A DNA stretch of 49,610 nucleotides from Acetobacteraceae bacterium (GTDB lineage: Bacteria > Pseudomonadota > Alphaproteobacteria > Acetobacterales > Acetobacteraceae). Below are positions 25,295 through 34,182 of the stretch, piece after piece (position 1 is the stretch's first letter; each line of letters starts with the position of its first letter). The stretch lies in the NCBI GenBank assembly GCA_003137135.1, contig PLFB01000131.1, positions 46,900 through 96,509 of the forward strand, written 5' to 3'. Both the position numbers and the translations under genes were made by a program. The notes beneath the pieces were generated by a model. It made no database searches. It saw only the letters and a list, made by a program, of their open reading frames with translations, and had not been told where the DNA came from.

Positions 25295-25777
25295 TCATTT
25301 TGAGGACATGAGCGTTGCGATGGCGTCCAGGATCTGAGCGCGGGGACAGGCCAGTTGCCCAAATCTGAGGACGTGCCGTCCGGGAGAGGGATGGAGATCG
25401 GTGGCGGTGACGATCAACGCCCCGGGGAGGAGAGACGCGTGTTTGACGTGCTGGGCTGAAAAGTACCGGCTTGCCGGCCGGGTTGGCGTGGGCAGAAAGG
25501 TTATGCCTGACGGCGAAATGATCGCCCTGGCACGTATGGCGTGGTCCGCGCGGCGCTTGGCTTGCGCCTCGATGGCGCTGACGAAGGCCACGATGCCGGC
25601 GAAGGCGAGTGCCAAAATCGCTGACGTAAGCCACAAACTTGGCCGGCCGGCCCGTAGAAAAAGCACCGGGGCGGTCAAGCTCAACACAACGATGAGCAGC
25701 GCAACCAAAAGTGGTGGGTTGGCCGGCGGCGGGCCGGCGATCAAGGGGGTTTCGGCCGTGCCAGGTCGGTCGGTCAA
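25295..25777 (-). CDS. Two-helix membrane protein, unknown
   Basis: 160 residues from TTG 25777, with AAGGA about 11 bases upstream. A Pro-rich N-terminus leads into two transmembrane helices at about 22-43 and 48-68, followed by a soluble domain of about 90 residues (ARAIISPSGITFLPTP, GALIVTATDLHP, VLRFGQL). I do not recognise a family. It is convergent with the DUF6362-like gene (18 bases between stops) and against the direction of the phage genes, which suits an independently expressed cargo gene. Confidence 0.6.
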   Translation of the reverse strand: MTDRPGTAETPLIAGPPPANPPLLVALLIVVLSLTAPVLFLRAGRPSLWLTSAILALAFAGIVAFVSAIEAQAKRRADHAIRARAIISPSGITFLPTPTRPASRYFSAQHVKHASLLPGALIVTATDLHPSPGRHVLRFGQLACPRAQILDAIATLMSSK

Positions 25778-26020
25778 GCTTTTGGACGTCCTTCGTTTGG
25801 GCGAAGAGGATAAAACATGACGAGGCAGGCGGTGTCATGGAGAATGAATGCTTGCTTCTCTGGAGCCGTCAAATTCGGTTCGGCAGCGCCGTGATCGGCC
25901 GTTTTGCCATGCGCTTTGCCACGGACTGTGGCATTTTTGCTATTTGCAGCCCTTGGCGCCTTTGTTACAAAATTTTTTGCGCAATTGTTCATTTTTGCTA
26001 CTTAAGGTTTTCGATCTGTT

Positions 26021-26833
26021 ATGCGGTGCCGTGGCCTCCTGGCTCTTGTGTCTCTCCTCTCTGCCGCGGCGCCGGCAGCGATGGCGGCTGACGGTACGAT
26101 ACAGGCGGCTGAAACCAAAGTCAGCCTAGGCGTGACGGCCGGCTATGGCGATTACGAAGAAAACATCATGCCGCAGGATACCGAGGGAGGGCCGCTCGTG
26201 GGTCTGACGGCCGGCGTCAGTTCGCTGGAACCTGGAATTATGGCAGGGTATCGTCTGCCGGATTTGTACACCGACGTCACCTACGATTTTTCGAACGGGT
26301 TCTTGAGTTATCGCCGCGATCCGCTGTTGCCGGCGGAGGCGCCGTTGGAGACGGGAGATGGCGCCCAATACAACACCGCGATCGTGCGGCTGGGCGCGGG
26401 GGCCGCGGCTGGCGAGGGCGAAGAGATTATTCCTTATATCGCGGGGGGATACCAGAATTGGCACAGGAACCTGGGCGGCGGGACCGGCTTTGGCGCGACT
26501 TACCAGGCTGGGCTGGTGGGCGGCGGATTGAAATTGGATGTGGCCAATAGTGCCGCCTTGGTGCTGAGCGCCGCCGCGGAGGGTTTTGCGGTGGTCGGTG
26601 GCTCGGTTTCCGTTCCGTCGCAGGATTTCAACGGGAATTTTGGCGCCAGCGCGGAAGAGCGGATATCGCTAGGCGCGGATTACCGGTTGACCCGCACTTG
26701 GCACGCCTTCGCCGGTCTTGGCATTACGCATTATGAATATACCGGGTCAAAACCTGGGATCGCGGGAATCGCCGATCCGCTGAGTACGACATTTCAGCTG
26801 AATTCGACGTTTGGAGTCGCTTACGGTTTTTAG
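26021..26833 (+). CDS. Outer-membrane beta-barrel protein
   Basis: 270 residues. A Sec signal peptide (LLALVSLLSAAAPAAMA, cleaved near residue 22) is followed by alternating amphipathic strands with many Gly and aromatic residues. The protein ends in FGVAYGF, the terminal Phe signature recognised by the BAM complex. It resembles small eight- to ten-strand OmpA/OmpW-like barrels, but no specific family is clear. Its place between regulatory and packaging genes suggests phage-carried surface modification of the host. The upstream gap is AT-rich and has two copies of CATTTTTGCTA (25932 and 25990), which may be regulatory. Confidence 0.78.
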   Translation: MRCRGLLALVSLLSAAAPAAMAADGTIQAAETKVSLGVTAGYGDYEENIMPQDTEGGPLVGLTAGVSSLEPGIMAGYRLPDLYTDVTYDFSNGFLSYRRDPLLPAEAPLETGDGAQYNTAIVRLGAGAAAGEGEEIIPYIAGGYQNWHRNLGGGTGFGATYQAGLVGGGLKLDVANSAALVLSAAAEGFAVVGGSVSVPSQDFNGNFGASAEERISLGADYRLTRTWHAFAGLGITHYEYTGSKPGIAGIADPLSTTFQLNSTFGVAYGF

Positions 26834-26964
26834 CGGCGAGCGGGGGCTTGGAAAATAATTTCTAACTATGAGTTATTTTTTGCTTGCCCATTTTCCCCAG
26901 TTTGGTCTATATCGCTTGGCATACTGGTTCTCTTCACGCAGACTGAGAGTTTCCCTCATCATTG

Positions 26965-28326
26965 ATGCCGGCGCAACCTGGATTTCTGGGGTTTGCCGAG
27001 CGCGTTTTGGCAGACCTGCAGCAAAGTCCGGCCCGCCACCACAAGGCGTTAATCGCCAGACTGGAGGATGTGGCGGAAGGCCGATGTGACCGGCTGATGG
27101 TGCAGATGCCGCCGGGTTCCGCCAAGTCAACCTACGGGTCTGTTTTGTTCCCGGCCTACTTTATGCAGCGGCAGCTGCGCGGCCAGGTGATTGCCGTCGC
27201 CCATACGGCCTCGCTGGCGCATCATTTCGGCCGGCAGGTTAGGCAGGTAATCGCCGAGAATGAAGACTGGCTGGGCGTGGGGCTGACGAAGGATAGCAGG
27301 GCGGCCGGCGAGTTTAGGTTGCTGAATGGTGGTGCGTATTTTGCCTCGGGGGTACGTGGACCCATTACCGGGCGCCGGGCTGATTTGATTATCATCGACG
27401 ACCCCATCAAGTCTTGGGCGGAAGCTGAGAGCCTGACGTTTCGTGACACGCTGCATGATTGGTATCGAGCGGAGTTGACAGCGCGGTTGAGGCCGCATGG
27501 AAAAATCGTTTTCATTATGACGCGATGGCACGAGGACGATCTGGCGGGACGGCTGGTGCTGGGTGGCGGCGAGTGGGAGACTTTGCGGTTGCCGGCGTTG
27601 GCTTTGGCTGGGGACCCGTTGGGGCGAGCCGTGGGTGAGGCGTTATGGCCGGAATGGCAGAGTGCCGAGACCATCATGCGGCTGCGGAATGAGATCGGCG
27701 AACGCAGTTTTTCCGCGATGTATCAGCAGGAACCAAAACCTTCCGACAGCGCCACGTTTGATGTTTCGAAGATTGCGATATTGCCGGCAAGTCCGGAGAT
27801 CGTAAGGGTGGTGCGGGCTTGGGACCTGGCGGCGACCGCGGCCGCAAGTGGGCGCAACCCGGACTATACGGTGGGATTGAAGCTGGGGGCGGCGGTGAGC
27901 GGATTGCTGGTGGTGTTGGACATTTTGCGGATGCGGGGCGGCGCCGGCGAAGTGGAAGCCGCGATTGTGGCAACCGCGGCGCGGGACGGCAGGCAAACGC
28001 TGATCGGTTTGCCCAAGGACCCAGGGCAGGCTGGCATCGCGCAGGTGGAATATTTGAAGCGCGCGCTTGACGGCTATCAGGTGGATGCCACCCCGGAAAC
28101 GGGTGCGAAGGCGACGCGTGCGATGCCGGCGGCGGCGGAGATTGACAAGGGAAATTTTGCTGTTCTGGCGGCGCCGTGGAATGAGAATTTTTTTCGAGAA
28201 CTCGAGGCCTTTCCGGATTCGGCGAAGGATGATCAAGTTGACGCGCTTGCAAGGGCGGTTGGCTTGATCTGGCAACCGGCGGCGCAGGCAGCGCGGCGGC
28301 GGCATGTGCCGATTCTTGGGCGATGA
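26965..28326 (+). CDS. Terminase large subunit
   Basis: 453 residues from ATG 26965; TTG 26962 is one codon earlier. The ATPase domain has MPPGSAKST as Walker A near residue 50, LIIIDDPI as a Walker B variant near 140 and the MTRWHEDDLAGR coupling motif. The RNaseH-like nuclease domain has acidic residues in RAWDLAA, the DPGQAG stretch and KDDQVDALARA near the end. It packages phage DNA into proheads. No small subunit is directly upstream. A 300-base gap with host-type repeats separates it from the portal gene. Confidence 0.95.
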   Translation: MPAQPGFLGFAERVLADLQQSPARHHKALIARLEDVAEGRCDRLMVQMPPGSAKSTYGSVLFPAYFMQRQLRGQVIAVAHTASLAHHFGRQVRQVIAENEDWLGVGLTKDSRAAGEFRLLNGGAYFASGVRGPITGRRADLIIIDDPIKSWAEAESLTFRDTLHDWYRAELTARLRPHGKIVFIMTRWHEDDLAGRLVLGGGEWETLRLPALALAGDPLGRAVGEALWPEWQSAETIMRLRNEIGERSFSAMYQQEPKPSDSATFDVSKIAILPASPEIVRVVRAWDLAATAAASGRNPDYTVGLKLGAAVSGLLVVLDILRMRGGAGEVEAAIVATAARDGRQTLIGLPKDPGQAGIAQVEYLKRALDGYQVDATPETGAKATRAMPAAAEIDKGNFAVLAAPWNENFFRELEAFPDSAKDDQVDALARAVGLIWQPAAQAARRRHVPILGR

Positions 28327-28626
28327 TGGAAAGTAAGGACGAGTTCTTTTTTGAAAAAAGGAACCAAAAAACTTCTTTTAAATTCGGCCACAGTTGGTTT
28401 CATCTGCACGGTATAAAGTAGCAAAAGTTTTTTGCGCGCTTTTTTTCAAAAAAGCGCTGCTTTCTTTCTATTTTACTCTTAAACGATCGAATAGCTGAAA
28501 TATGATTTTGGCTTGCACCGCGGATCGTAAGGCGTGGATGGCCGGGTCAAGCCTGGGCATGACAAGGAGAGGCTTCGGTGTATCTCGTGAGCGACGTATA
28601 GCTAAACACCCGTTAGGCAGAATGTT
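28327..28626. other. Repeat-filled gap between terminase and portal
   Basis: It contains a two-hairpin element (28329-28468) and, at about 28531-28571, a GCGTGGATGGCCGGGTCAAG motif that resembles a chromosomal dispersed repeat common in Alphaproteobacteria. No gene is present, although portal and terminase genes are usually adjacent. Confidence 0.65.
28329..28468. repeat. Two-hairpin palindromic element, copy inside the phage head module
   Basis: The left hairpin GTTCTTTTTTGAAAAAAGGAAC is followed by CAAAAAACTTCTTTT. The right half AGCAAAAGTTTTTTGCGCGC is followed by a GCTTTTTTTCAAAAAAGC hairpin. Outer edges read GAAAGTAAGG and TGCTTTCTTTC. The layout is that of 3292-3430 and 5553-5701, with different but self-complementary arm bases. 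Confidence 0.75.
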
Positions 28627-30018
28627 ATGTTCGATACGATTTGCGACACGGTTCCGATGGATAGCCGGATGCCGGCGCGGGCGCGGCGTTTGGATATTTT
28701 GCGGCGTGTGCTGGACGGCACGATTTATGACGGGCTGCCCTATCAGTTTCACGAGGAACGCAATGGCGCCGGCGAGTATGTGCCGCTGCGGATGCGCCGG
28801 CCCTCGGTGCGATATGGCTTGTGCCGCGTGGTTGTTGAGGATTCGGTCGCGCTATTGTTCAGTAACGCGCATTTCCCGGCGGTGGAGTGTGCTGACGACA
28901 GGCTGGCGGCGATTTTGGGCGACGTGATTGATGAGACCCGGTTGAACGAGACGATGATCGACGCGGCGATACGCGGGTCGGTTGGGTCCGTGGCGATTTT
29001 GATGCGCGTGTTGAAGAACCGCGTGTTCTTTTCGGTTTTGGATAGTCAATATCTTACGCCGCAGTGGGACCCGAGCGCGCCGGATACGCTTTGTCGCCTG
29101 ACTGAAACCTACAAGGTCAAGGGATCGGACCTTTCGGCGCAGGGGTATGGGGATGCCGACGACTCGGCGTATTACTGGTTTCAGCGCTCCTGGGATGACG
29201 ACACCGAGACTTGGTTTTTGCCTTGGCTGGTGAATGATGAGTTCGCTCGGCCTGTTGTGGATGACGCGCGAACGGTTTCGCACGGGTTGGGTTTTGTGCC
29301 CATTGTATGGATCAAGAACCTGCCGGGCGGGGACGGTACGGACGGTGCCTGTACGTTTAGGGCGGCTATCGAAACGAGTATCGAAATTGACTATCAGTTG
29401 AGCCAGGCTGGGCGGGGTTTGAAGTATAGTTCTGACCCGACGCTCCTGATCAAGGAGCCCGCCGTCAGCGACTCTGAAATTGTGAAAGGTGCTGGAAATG
29501 CGTTGGTCGTTTCCGAAAAGGGCGACGCGAAGCTGCTGGAGATTGGCGGTACGGCTTGCGAGGCGGTGATCTCTTATGTGCGGACGTTGCGGGAGTTCGC
29601 GCTGGAATCGGTTCATGGCAATCGGGCAAATGCTGACCGGCTGACGGCGGCGCAGTCGGGACGGGCGCTGGAACTGATGAATCAGGGGCTGATTTGGCTG
29701 GCGGATAACTTGCGGATTGCCTATGGCGATGGCGGCGTGCTGGCGCTGATGAAAATGGTGGTGCGGGCGTCGGGCCGAATTCCGTTGAAGGTTTTTGGTG
29801 AGGATGTGGGTGTGCTCGACCCGGCGGCGCGGATTTCCTTGCGGTGGCCGCGCTGGTATCCGCTTTCGGCCGATGATCGGATGAAGGAGGCGCAGGCGAT
29901 TTCGATGCTGGCAAATGCCGGGCAGATTTCGCGTGAGGCGGGCGTGAAGGCGTTGGCCGCGGCCAATGGGATCGCTGATGTGGCGGCTGAGCTGGATGCG
30001 ATTGATCAGGATTTTTAA
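28627..30018 (+). CDS. Phage portal protein (SPP1 gp6-like)
   Basis: 463 residues. The order and content fit an SPP1-type portal: an N-terminal ILRRVLDGTIYDGLPYQFHE region, a beta-rich wing, FVPIVWIKNLPGGDGTDG, IETSIEIDYQLSQ, and a long crown-stem region with GNRANADRLTAAQSGRALE and LRIAYGDGGVLALMK. It forms the dodecameric DNA gateway at the capsid vertex and docks the terminase. It overlaps the next gene by one base (TAATG). The start has only a weak ribosome site. Confidence 0.85.
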   Translation: MFDTICDTVPMDSRMPARARRLDILRRVLDGTIYDGLPYQFHEERNGAGEYVPLRMRRPSVRYGLCRVVVEDSVALLFSNAHFPAVECADDRLAAILGDVIDETRLNETMIDAAIRGSVGSVAILMRVLKNRVFFSVLDSQYLTPQWDPSAPDTLCRLTETYKVKGSDLSAQGYGDADDSAYYWFQRSWDDDTETWFLPWLVNDEFARPVVDDARTVSHGLGFVPIVWIKNLPGGDGTDGACTFRAAIETSIEIDYQLSQAGRGLKYSSDPTLLIKEPAVSDSEIVKGAGNALVVSEKGDAKLLEIGGTACEAVISYVRTLREFALESVHGNRANADRLTAAQSGRALELMNQGLIWLADNLRIAYGDGGVLALMKMVVRASGRIPLKVFGEDVGVLDPAARISLRWPRWYPLSADDRMKEAQAISMLANAGQISREAGVKALAAANGIADVAAELDAIDQDF

Positions 30019-30410
30019 TGACCGAGCAGACCGACAATTTGGACGAGAACTGGCAGGCCAGGGCTGAGATGGCCGAGGCGGCGCTGGCCGCGGCGCAGGC
30101 GCAGGCGCAGGCGAAACTGGTGCGCGCTGAGCTGAAGGCTGAGGCGATCCGGGCCGGGATGATCGATCTGGATGGGTTGAAATTGCTGGACCTGGCGGAT
30201 GTGCAATTGACTGAGGCCGGCGAGTTGGCCGAGCCTAAGGCGATTTTTACAAAGCTCAAAAGGTCGAAGCCGTGGCTGTTTGGTGGGGGAGCGTCATCAT
30301 CCGCGGCGGTGCATGTGCCTAAGCCTGAACCGCCGCGGCCGCGGCAGGCGAGCGAGATGGGCCATGAAGAATGGCTTGCCGCGCGGGCTGCGCTAATTCG
30401 GCGGCGGTAG
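30018..30410 (+). CDS. Putative phage scaffolding protein
   Basis: 130 residues, largely helical. The N-terminal 50 residues form an Ala/Gln/Glu coiled coil (EMAEAALAAAQAQAQAKL), with a Pro-rich C-terminal third and a basic tail. Small coiled-coil proteins between portal and capsid genes are typically scaffolds or carry a scaffold-like role. The call rests on position and composition more than on a recognised motif. Confidence 0.6.
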   Translation: MTEQTDNLDENWQARAEMAEAALAAAQAQAQAKLVRAELKAEAIRAGMIDLDGLKLLDLADVQLTEAGELAEPKAIFTKLKRSKPWLFGGGASSSAAVHVPKPEPPRPRQASEMGHEEWLAARAALIRRR

Positions 30411-30508
30411 CAAAACGTTTTGTTTGGTGAGCGTCGAGCCGGTTGCCTTGGTGGCGGCCGGTGGCGAAGCGTTTTTGTTGTTTTGGAAACGATGAAGGGT
30501 ATGGGCTG

Positions 30509-31831
30509 ATGAGCATACAAAATTTTCCGGCTGCGCTGCAGCCTATCATCCAGCAGGGTTTTCTGGAGCGCGAATTCGAGATGGCGCTGAAATCCCGGCT
30601 GGGGTATCGGTTGATCGCTGACCGCGAAGAATTTTCGGTGGGCATTGGTGAGACTCTGACGAAGACCCGTGCGGGTCTGAAGCCGAGCGTAACGGTGCCG
30701 CTGGCGGCGGCGACGAATACCAATCTGGATAACGGCCTAACCAGCACGAGCTGGGGTATTGAGCAATACACGATCACGCTGAATTTCTATGCGGCGACGC
30801 AGGATCTCAATATGGTGACGAGCCGGGTTGGGATTGCGTCGCAGTTTTTGCAGAATGCGGCGACGAATGGTGAGCAGGCGGCGCGCAGTCTGGACGAGCT
30901 GGCGAGGAATGCGCTGTTCGCGCCGTATTTCGGCGGCAATTCGCGGGTGGCGACGAGCCTGGCATCGGCGGGGCCGAATCTGGCGATTGATGATGTTCGT
31001 GGCTTTCAGACGGTGTTTGTTAATGGTGTGCAGCAGAACGTGTCGGCGGCGTATCCGATGACGGTGACGGTGGGCAGCAATGCCTATACGCTGGTGGGCG
31101 TGACGCCGGATGCGACCAACGTGTCCACGGCGCCTGGCGGTATTTCGGGTGCGTTGCAGTTTTCCGCGAATGTGATCGTCGCTGATGGGACCGCCGGCAA
31201 TGCGGTGCAGGCGGCGACCGCGAGTTCGATCGTGCGGCCGGCGGCGCGGGCGACGACGGCGGCGCTGCAGGCGACCGACGTGCTTTCCATGGGCAATTTG
31301 CTGGACGCGGTGGCGCTGCTGCGGCGGAACGCGGTGCCGCTGGTTGATGGGGTTTATAATTGCTACCTGGACCCTGTGTCGGCGCGGCAGCTGTTTGCCG
31401 ATCCGGATTTCAAGCAACTGTTTCAGGGGGCGACGTCTTCTAACCCGGTGTTCCGGCAGGGGATGGTGAGTGATTTTCTGGGGCTGAGGTTCATTACGAC
31501 GACCGAGGCTTACGTGCAGAGCAGCCCGAGCATTGCCGGGTTGTATGTGCGGCGACCGATTGTGTGCGGGCAGGGCGCGCTGATTGAGGGCGATTTTGCC
31601 GGCATGGCGGCGGATGACGTGGCGCCGAAGGATAGCCTGGTGAACGTGATCGACAATGTGGCGATGGTGACGCGCGAGCCGATTGACCGGCTGCAGCAGA
31701 TCATCGCGCAGAGCTGGTATTGGATTGGCGGGTTTTGCGCGCCCTCTGACACCACGACGACGCCGACCACGGTGCCGACGGCGACGAATGCGAATTACAA
31801 ACGCGCCGTGATGATCGAGCATATCGGCTAA
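30509..31831 (+). CDS. Major capsid protein
   Basis: 440 residues from ATG 30509; the frame is open to 30443 but those codons look unrelated. The sequence is of moderate complexity with the features of a HK97-fold capsid: an N-terminal arm, an E-loop-like region around GETLTKTRAGLKPSV, a spine helix (QAARSLDELARNALFAPYF), inserted beta domain (about 190-260), and a C-terminal ITTTEAYVQ/GLYVRRPIV part. The C-terminus has a Thr-rich linker (TTTTPTTVPTATN). Assignment rests on length, position and composition. Confidence 0.8.
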   Translation: MSIQNFPAALQPIIQQGFLEREFEMALKSRLGYRLIADREEFSVGIGETLTKTRAGLKPSVTVPLAAATNTNLDNGLTSTSWGIEQYTITLNFYAATQDLNMVTSRVGIASQFLQNAATNGEQAARSLDELARNALFAPYFGGNSRVATSLASAGPNLAIDDVRGFQTVFVNGVQQNVSAAYPMTVTVGSNAYTLVGVTPDATNVSTAPGGISGALQFSANVIVADGTAGNAVQAATASSIVRPAARATTAALQATDVLSMGNLLDAVALLRRNAVPLVDGVYNCYLDPVSARQLFADPDFKQLFQGATSSNPVFRQGMVSDFLGLRFITTTEAYVQSSPSIAGLYVRRPIVCGQGALIEGDFAGMAADDVAPKDSLVNVIDNVAMVTREPIDRLQQIIAQSWYWIGGFCAPSDTTTTPTTVPTATNANYKRAVMIEHIG

Positions 31832-31842
31832 GGGAGCGGTTC

Positions 31843-32151
31843 ATGTCCACAGGTTCAACCCAGCCGTTCCGGCCTGCCGGAACGGCGGCTTTGGCGGCGT
31901 CAACCAGTTCCGCGAATGTCGCGCTGAAGGGCGGGGGCACGACGGTGCTGGTGTATAATTCATCGGCGGCGACGGCGTTTTTTCAATTGGGGGCGGCATC
32001 CGGTTTGAGCGCCTCGCAGGCGAGCACGCCGGTACCGGCGGGCGCGCGGATGCTGGTGGAGGCGGGGCCGTTCGTGACCTATGCGGCCGCGATTCTGGCG
32101 GCCGGGACGGGGACCGTCTATTTCACGATCGGGGATGGGGATACCTACTGA
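31843..32151 (+). CDS. Small phage protein, possible head decoration
   Basis: 102 residues, ATG 31843 after AAGGGAG. The sequence is rich in Ala, Gly, Ser and Thr with beta-strand patterns (TTVLVYNSSAATAFFQLG, TVYFTIGDG). Its position directly after the capsid gene and its composition suit a decoration or stabilising protein, but no family is recognised. Its stop overlaps into the next start (TGAGATG, one base apart). Confidence 0.6.
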   Translation: MSTGSTQPFRPAGTAALAASTSSANVALKGGGTTVLVYNSSAATAFFQLGAASGLSASQASTPVPAGARMLVEAGPFVTYAAAILAAGTGTVYFTIGDGDTY

Positions 32152-32152
32152 G

Positions 32153-32548
32153 ATGTCCGATACGATTCCCGGCAGTTTTACCGATGCCCAAAAGGTCGAT
32201 ATCCGGCGGTTCTGCGGGTATCCGGCTTATGGCGCGGGTGCGGCGGGGTTTGAATCGTGGCGGTTTTTTCAGGCGTATGGGACGCTGGAATACCGGATGA
32301 ATAATTTGTCGCCGTCGGAAGTGGCGGTGACGACGCAGTATCTGAGTGCGCTGTATGCGCTGGAGGCGGCGATCCCGCCGGCTTCGGATAATCTTGATAC
32401 CGAGAGTGCGGCGGCGTGGACGCATAATGCGGCCGAGGTGGCGGACCGGGAGGGATTGTTTGATGCTTGGCGGCGGCGGCTTTGCGCGTTTTTGGGCGTG
32501 CCGCCGGGGCCGGGATTGGCGCAGGCCGGCGTGACGCTGGTGGTGTAG
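32153..32548 (+). CDS. Phage head-tail connector-like protein
   Basis: 131 residues from ATG 32153; the longer frame from 32081 overlaps the previous gene. It is mostly helical and contains DAQKVDIRRFCGYPAYG, FFQAYGTLEYRMN and EVAVTTQYLSALYALE. Size and position fit a connector or adaptor completing the portal vertex. No confident family assignment. Confidence 0.6.
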   Translation: MSDTIPGSFTDAQKVDIRRFCGYPAYGAGAAGFESWRFFQAYGTLEYRMNNLSPSEVAVTTQYLSALYALEAAIPPASDNLDTESAAAWTHNAAEVADREGLFDAWRRRLCAFLGVPPGPGLAQAGVTLVV

Positions 32549-32552
32549 GCGG

Positions 32553-33200
32553 ATGGACGGGGTGAAGTTGGCGGACCGCCTGGCCTATGGGGCCGGGTGC
32601 GCGGCCAGGCGCGCGGGGTTTTTGCACGACGCCTACCGGCCGAACGGGCCGCAGACGCCGATTGATTTGAGCAACCGATTCTTGCGGCTGTGCGTGGCTT
32701 ACGTGCTGCCGGGCGGCGGCGTGGCGGCGCCGAGCGGGTTTGGCGTGCCGTTCAGACAGGCCTGGGCGGATTGGAGCTATTTGCAGGTCGGTGACTACCT
32801 GGCGGGGCCCGAGGGCACGGCATTCGTGGCGGCGATTGAGCCGCCGAAGCCGATGCTGGTGGTGATGACGAATACCGAGATCAATCTGTGGCGGCCTGCG
32901 GCGCCGGTATTGGCCGGCATAAACCCTTACGGCGCGGTGCTGCCAGGTACGAACACGGCGTTAGTGACGGGGTTTCCAGCCAGCGTGCTGGTGGGCGGCG
33001 GGACGGTGGACAGGACGCATGCCGGGCTGGCGGATGATACGAAGGTGCCGGGGTTTGTGGCGCTGTTGCCGTCGCTGCCGTGCGTGTCACCGGCGGTCGC
33101 TGATCTTCTGACCGATGCTTCCGGCGCGCAGTACGTGGTGAACGCGGTGGAGGCGGTGAACGGGGTTTGGCGGCTCTCGATGAATCAGGCGGTGACCTGA
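32553..33200 (+). CDS. Phage protein, unknown (head-closure position)
   Basis: 215 residues starting 4 bases after the previous stop. It contains RLAYGAGCAARRAGFLHDAY, a likely beta-rich middle with AYVLPGGGVAAPSGFG, and PKPMLVVMTNTEINLWRP. I do not recognise the family. It overlaps the next gene by one base and belongs to the same tightly packed late operon. Confidence 0.6.
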   Translation: MDGVKLADRLAYGAGCAARRAGFLHDAYRPNGPQTPIDLSNRFLRLCVAYVLPGGGVAAPSGFGVPFRQAWADWSYLQVGDYLAGPEGTAFVAAIEPPKPMLVVMTNTEINLWRPAAPVLAGINPYGAVLPGTNTALVTGFPASVLVGGGTVDRTHAGLADDTKVPGFVALLPSLPCVSPAVADLLTDASGAQYVVNAVEAVNGVWRLSMNQAVT

Positions 33201-34027
33201 TGGCTGACCAGGCGGATGTGGAGACGGCGCTGGCCGCGATCGTGGCGAATGCGCTTTACCCGAAGGGGACGGCGGCGCCGAGTGCGGTGGGCTGCACGTG
33301 CCGGGTTTACCGGGGATTGCCAACCTCGCCGACGCTGGGCGCGGATTTGGCGGCCGGCGTATTGCACGTGACGGTGAATGCCAGCGGTGTTGTGAAAAAC
33401 GTGACGCGGTTTGCGCGCAAATGGCAGGTTGTCGGCGCGGTGCCGGCAAGTTTGAATGTGACCGTTGCTGGCAACAGCGCGACATTTGCAGGCGTTTGCG
33501 CGCTGGGGCAGTTGGCGGGTCTGGTTGTGAATGACCTGGCGTTTCCTTACGCCGTGCAGGCCAATGACTCGCCGCCGACCGTCGCTAGCAATCTGACTGC
33601 GGCTTTGCGGCAGGCCGGATGGCTGGTGCAGTATGCCGGTTCGAACGTGACCTTGCCGAATGCGGAAAAATTTGCCGCGCGGGTTGTGAATGGCGCGAAC
33701 GCGCTGCAGGAGATCAAGCGGCAAACGCAGGTTTTTGAGATAACGGTGTGGTGTCCGGCGCCGCTGGTGCGGGATGCCGTTGCGCCCGTCATCGATGATG
33801 CTTTGGCGGCGTCGCAGTTCATTGCCTTGGCGGATGGATCGACCGCGCGGCTGATATTTGTGGGAAGCGACGCCGACGATGGGGCGGCGGATGCCGCGCT
33901 TTATAAGCGGACGCTGAGGTACAGCGCCGAGTACCCGACCACGCTGGCGCAGATTGAGCCGGCGATGCTGTTCGGCATGACGAATGTTTACGCGAATGGC
34001 GGTTTTGTGGAAACGCTGAACGGATAG
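33200..34027 (+). CDS. Phage protein, tail-completion position
   Basis: 275 residues from ATG 33200, overlapping the previous stop (TGATG). It contains ADVETALAAIVANALYP, TCRVYRGLPTSP, TRFARKWQVVGAVP and a C-terminal YKRTLRYSAEYPTT segment. It resembles proteins that lie before the sheath gene in contractile prophages, where tail terminators are found, but the function is inferred from position only. Confidence 0.6.
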   Translation: MADQADVETALAAIVANALYPKGTAAPSAVGCTCRVYRGLPTSPTLGADLAAGVLHVTVNASGVVKNVTRFARKWQVVGAVPASLNVTVAGNSATFAGVCALGQLAGLVVNDLAFPYAVQANDSPPTVASNLTAALRQAGWLVQYAGSNVTLPNAEKFAARVVNGANALQEIKRQTQVFEITVWCPAPLVRDAVAPVIDDALAASQFIALADGSTARLIFVGSDADDGAADAALYKRTLRYSAEYPTTLAQIEPAMLFGMTNVYANGGFVETLNG

Positions 34028-34040
34028 AGGGATTCCTGAA

Positions 34041-34178
34041 ATGTATCAGTTGGTGGTGCTGAAGCCTTTTGAGGGTTTTAGGCGCGGGGATGTGATCAAG
34101 GACGCGGCGGCGGTGCAAAAGATCTTGGCCGGGCCGCAGGCGGGTTTTGTTGTGCGCGTCCGCGCGGGAAAGGAGTAA
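34041..34178 (+). CDS. 45-residue phage protein before the sheath gene
   Basis: ATG 34041 follows the previous stop by 13 bases and its own stop precedes the sheath start by 4. The product (MYQLVVLKPFEGFRRGD at the N-terminus) is small and basic at its end. Many contractile phages carry a similarly short gene of DUF2635 type directly before the sheath; the resemblance here is mainly positional. The sheath ribosome site AAAGGAG lies inside its final codons, so the two are probably coupled. Confidence 0.65.
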   Translation: MYQLVVLKPFEGFRRGDVIKDAAAVQKILAGPQAGFVVRVRAGKE

Positions 34179-34182
34179 GCTG

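Noticed and set aside
30737-31822. 361-codon reverse frame opposite the capsid gene
   Set aside because: His/Arg-rich product typical of antisense shadows of Ala/Val/Asn-rich genes.
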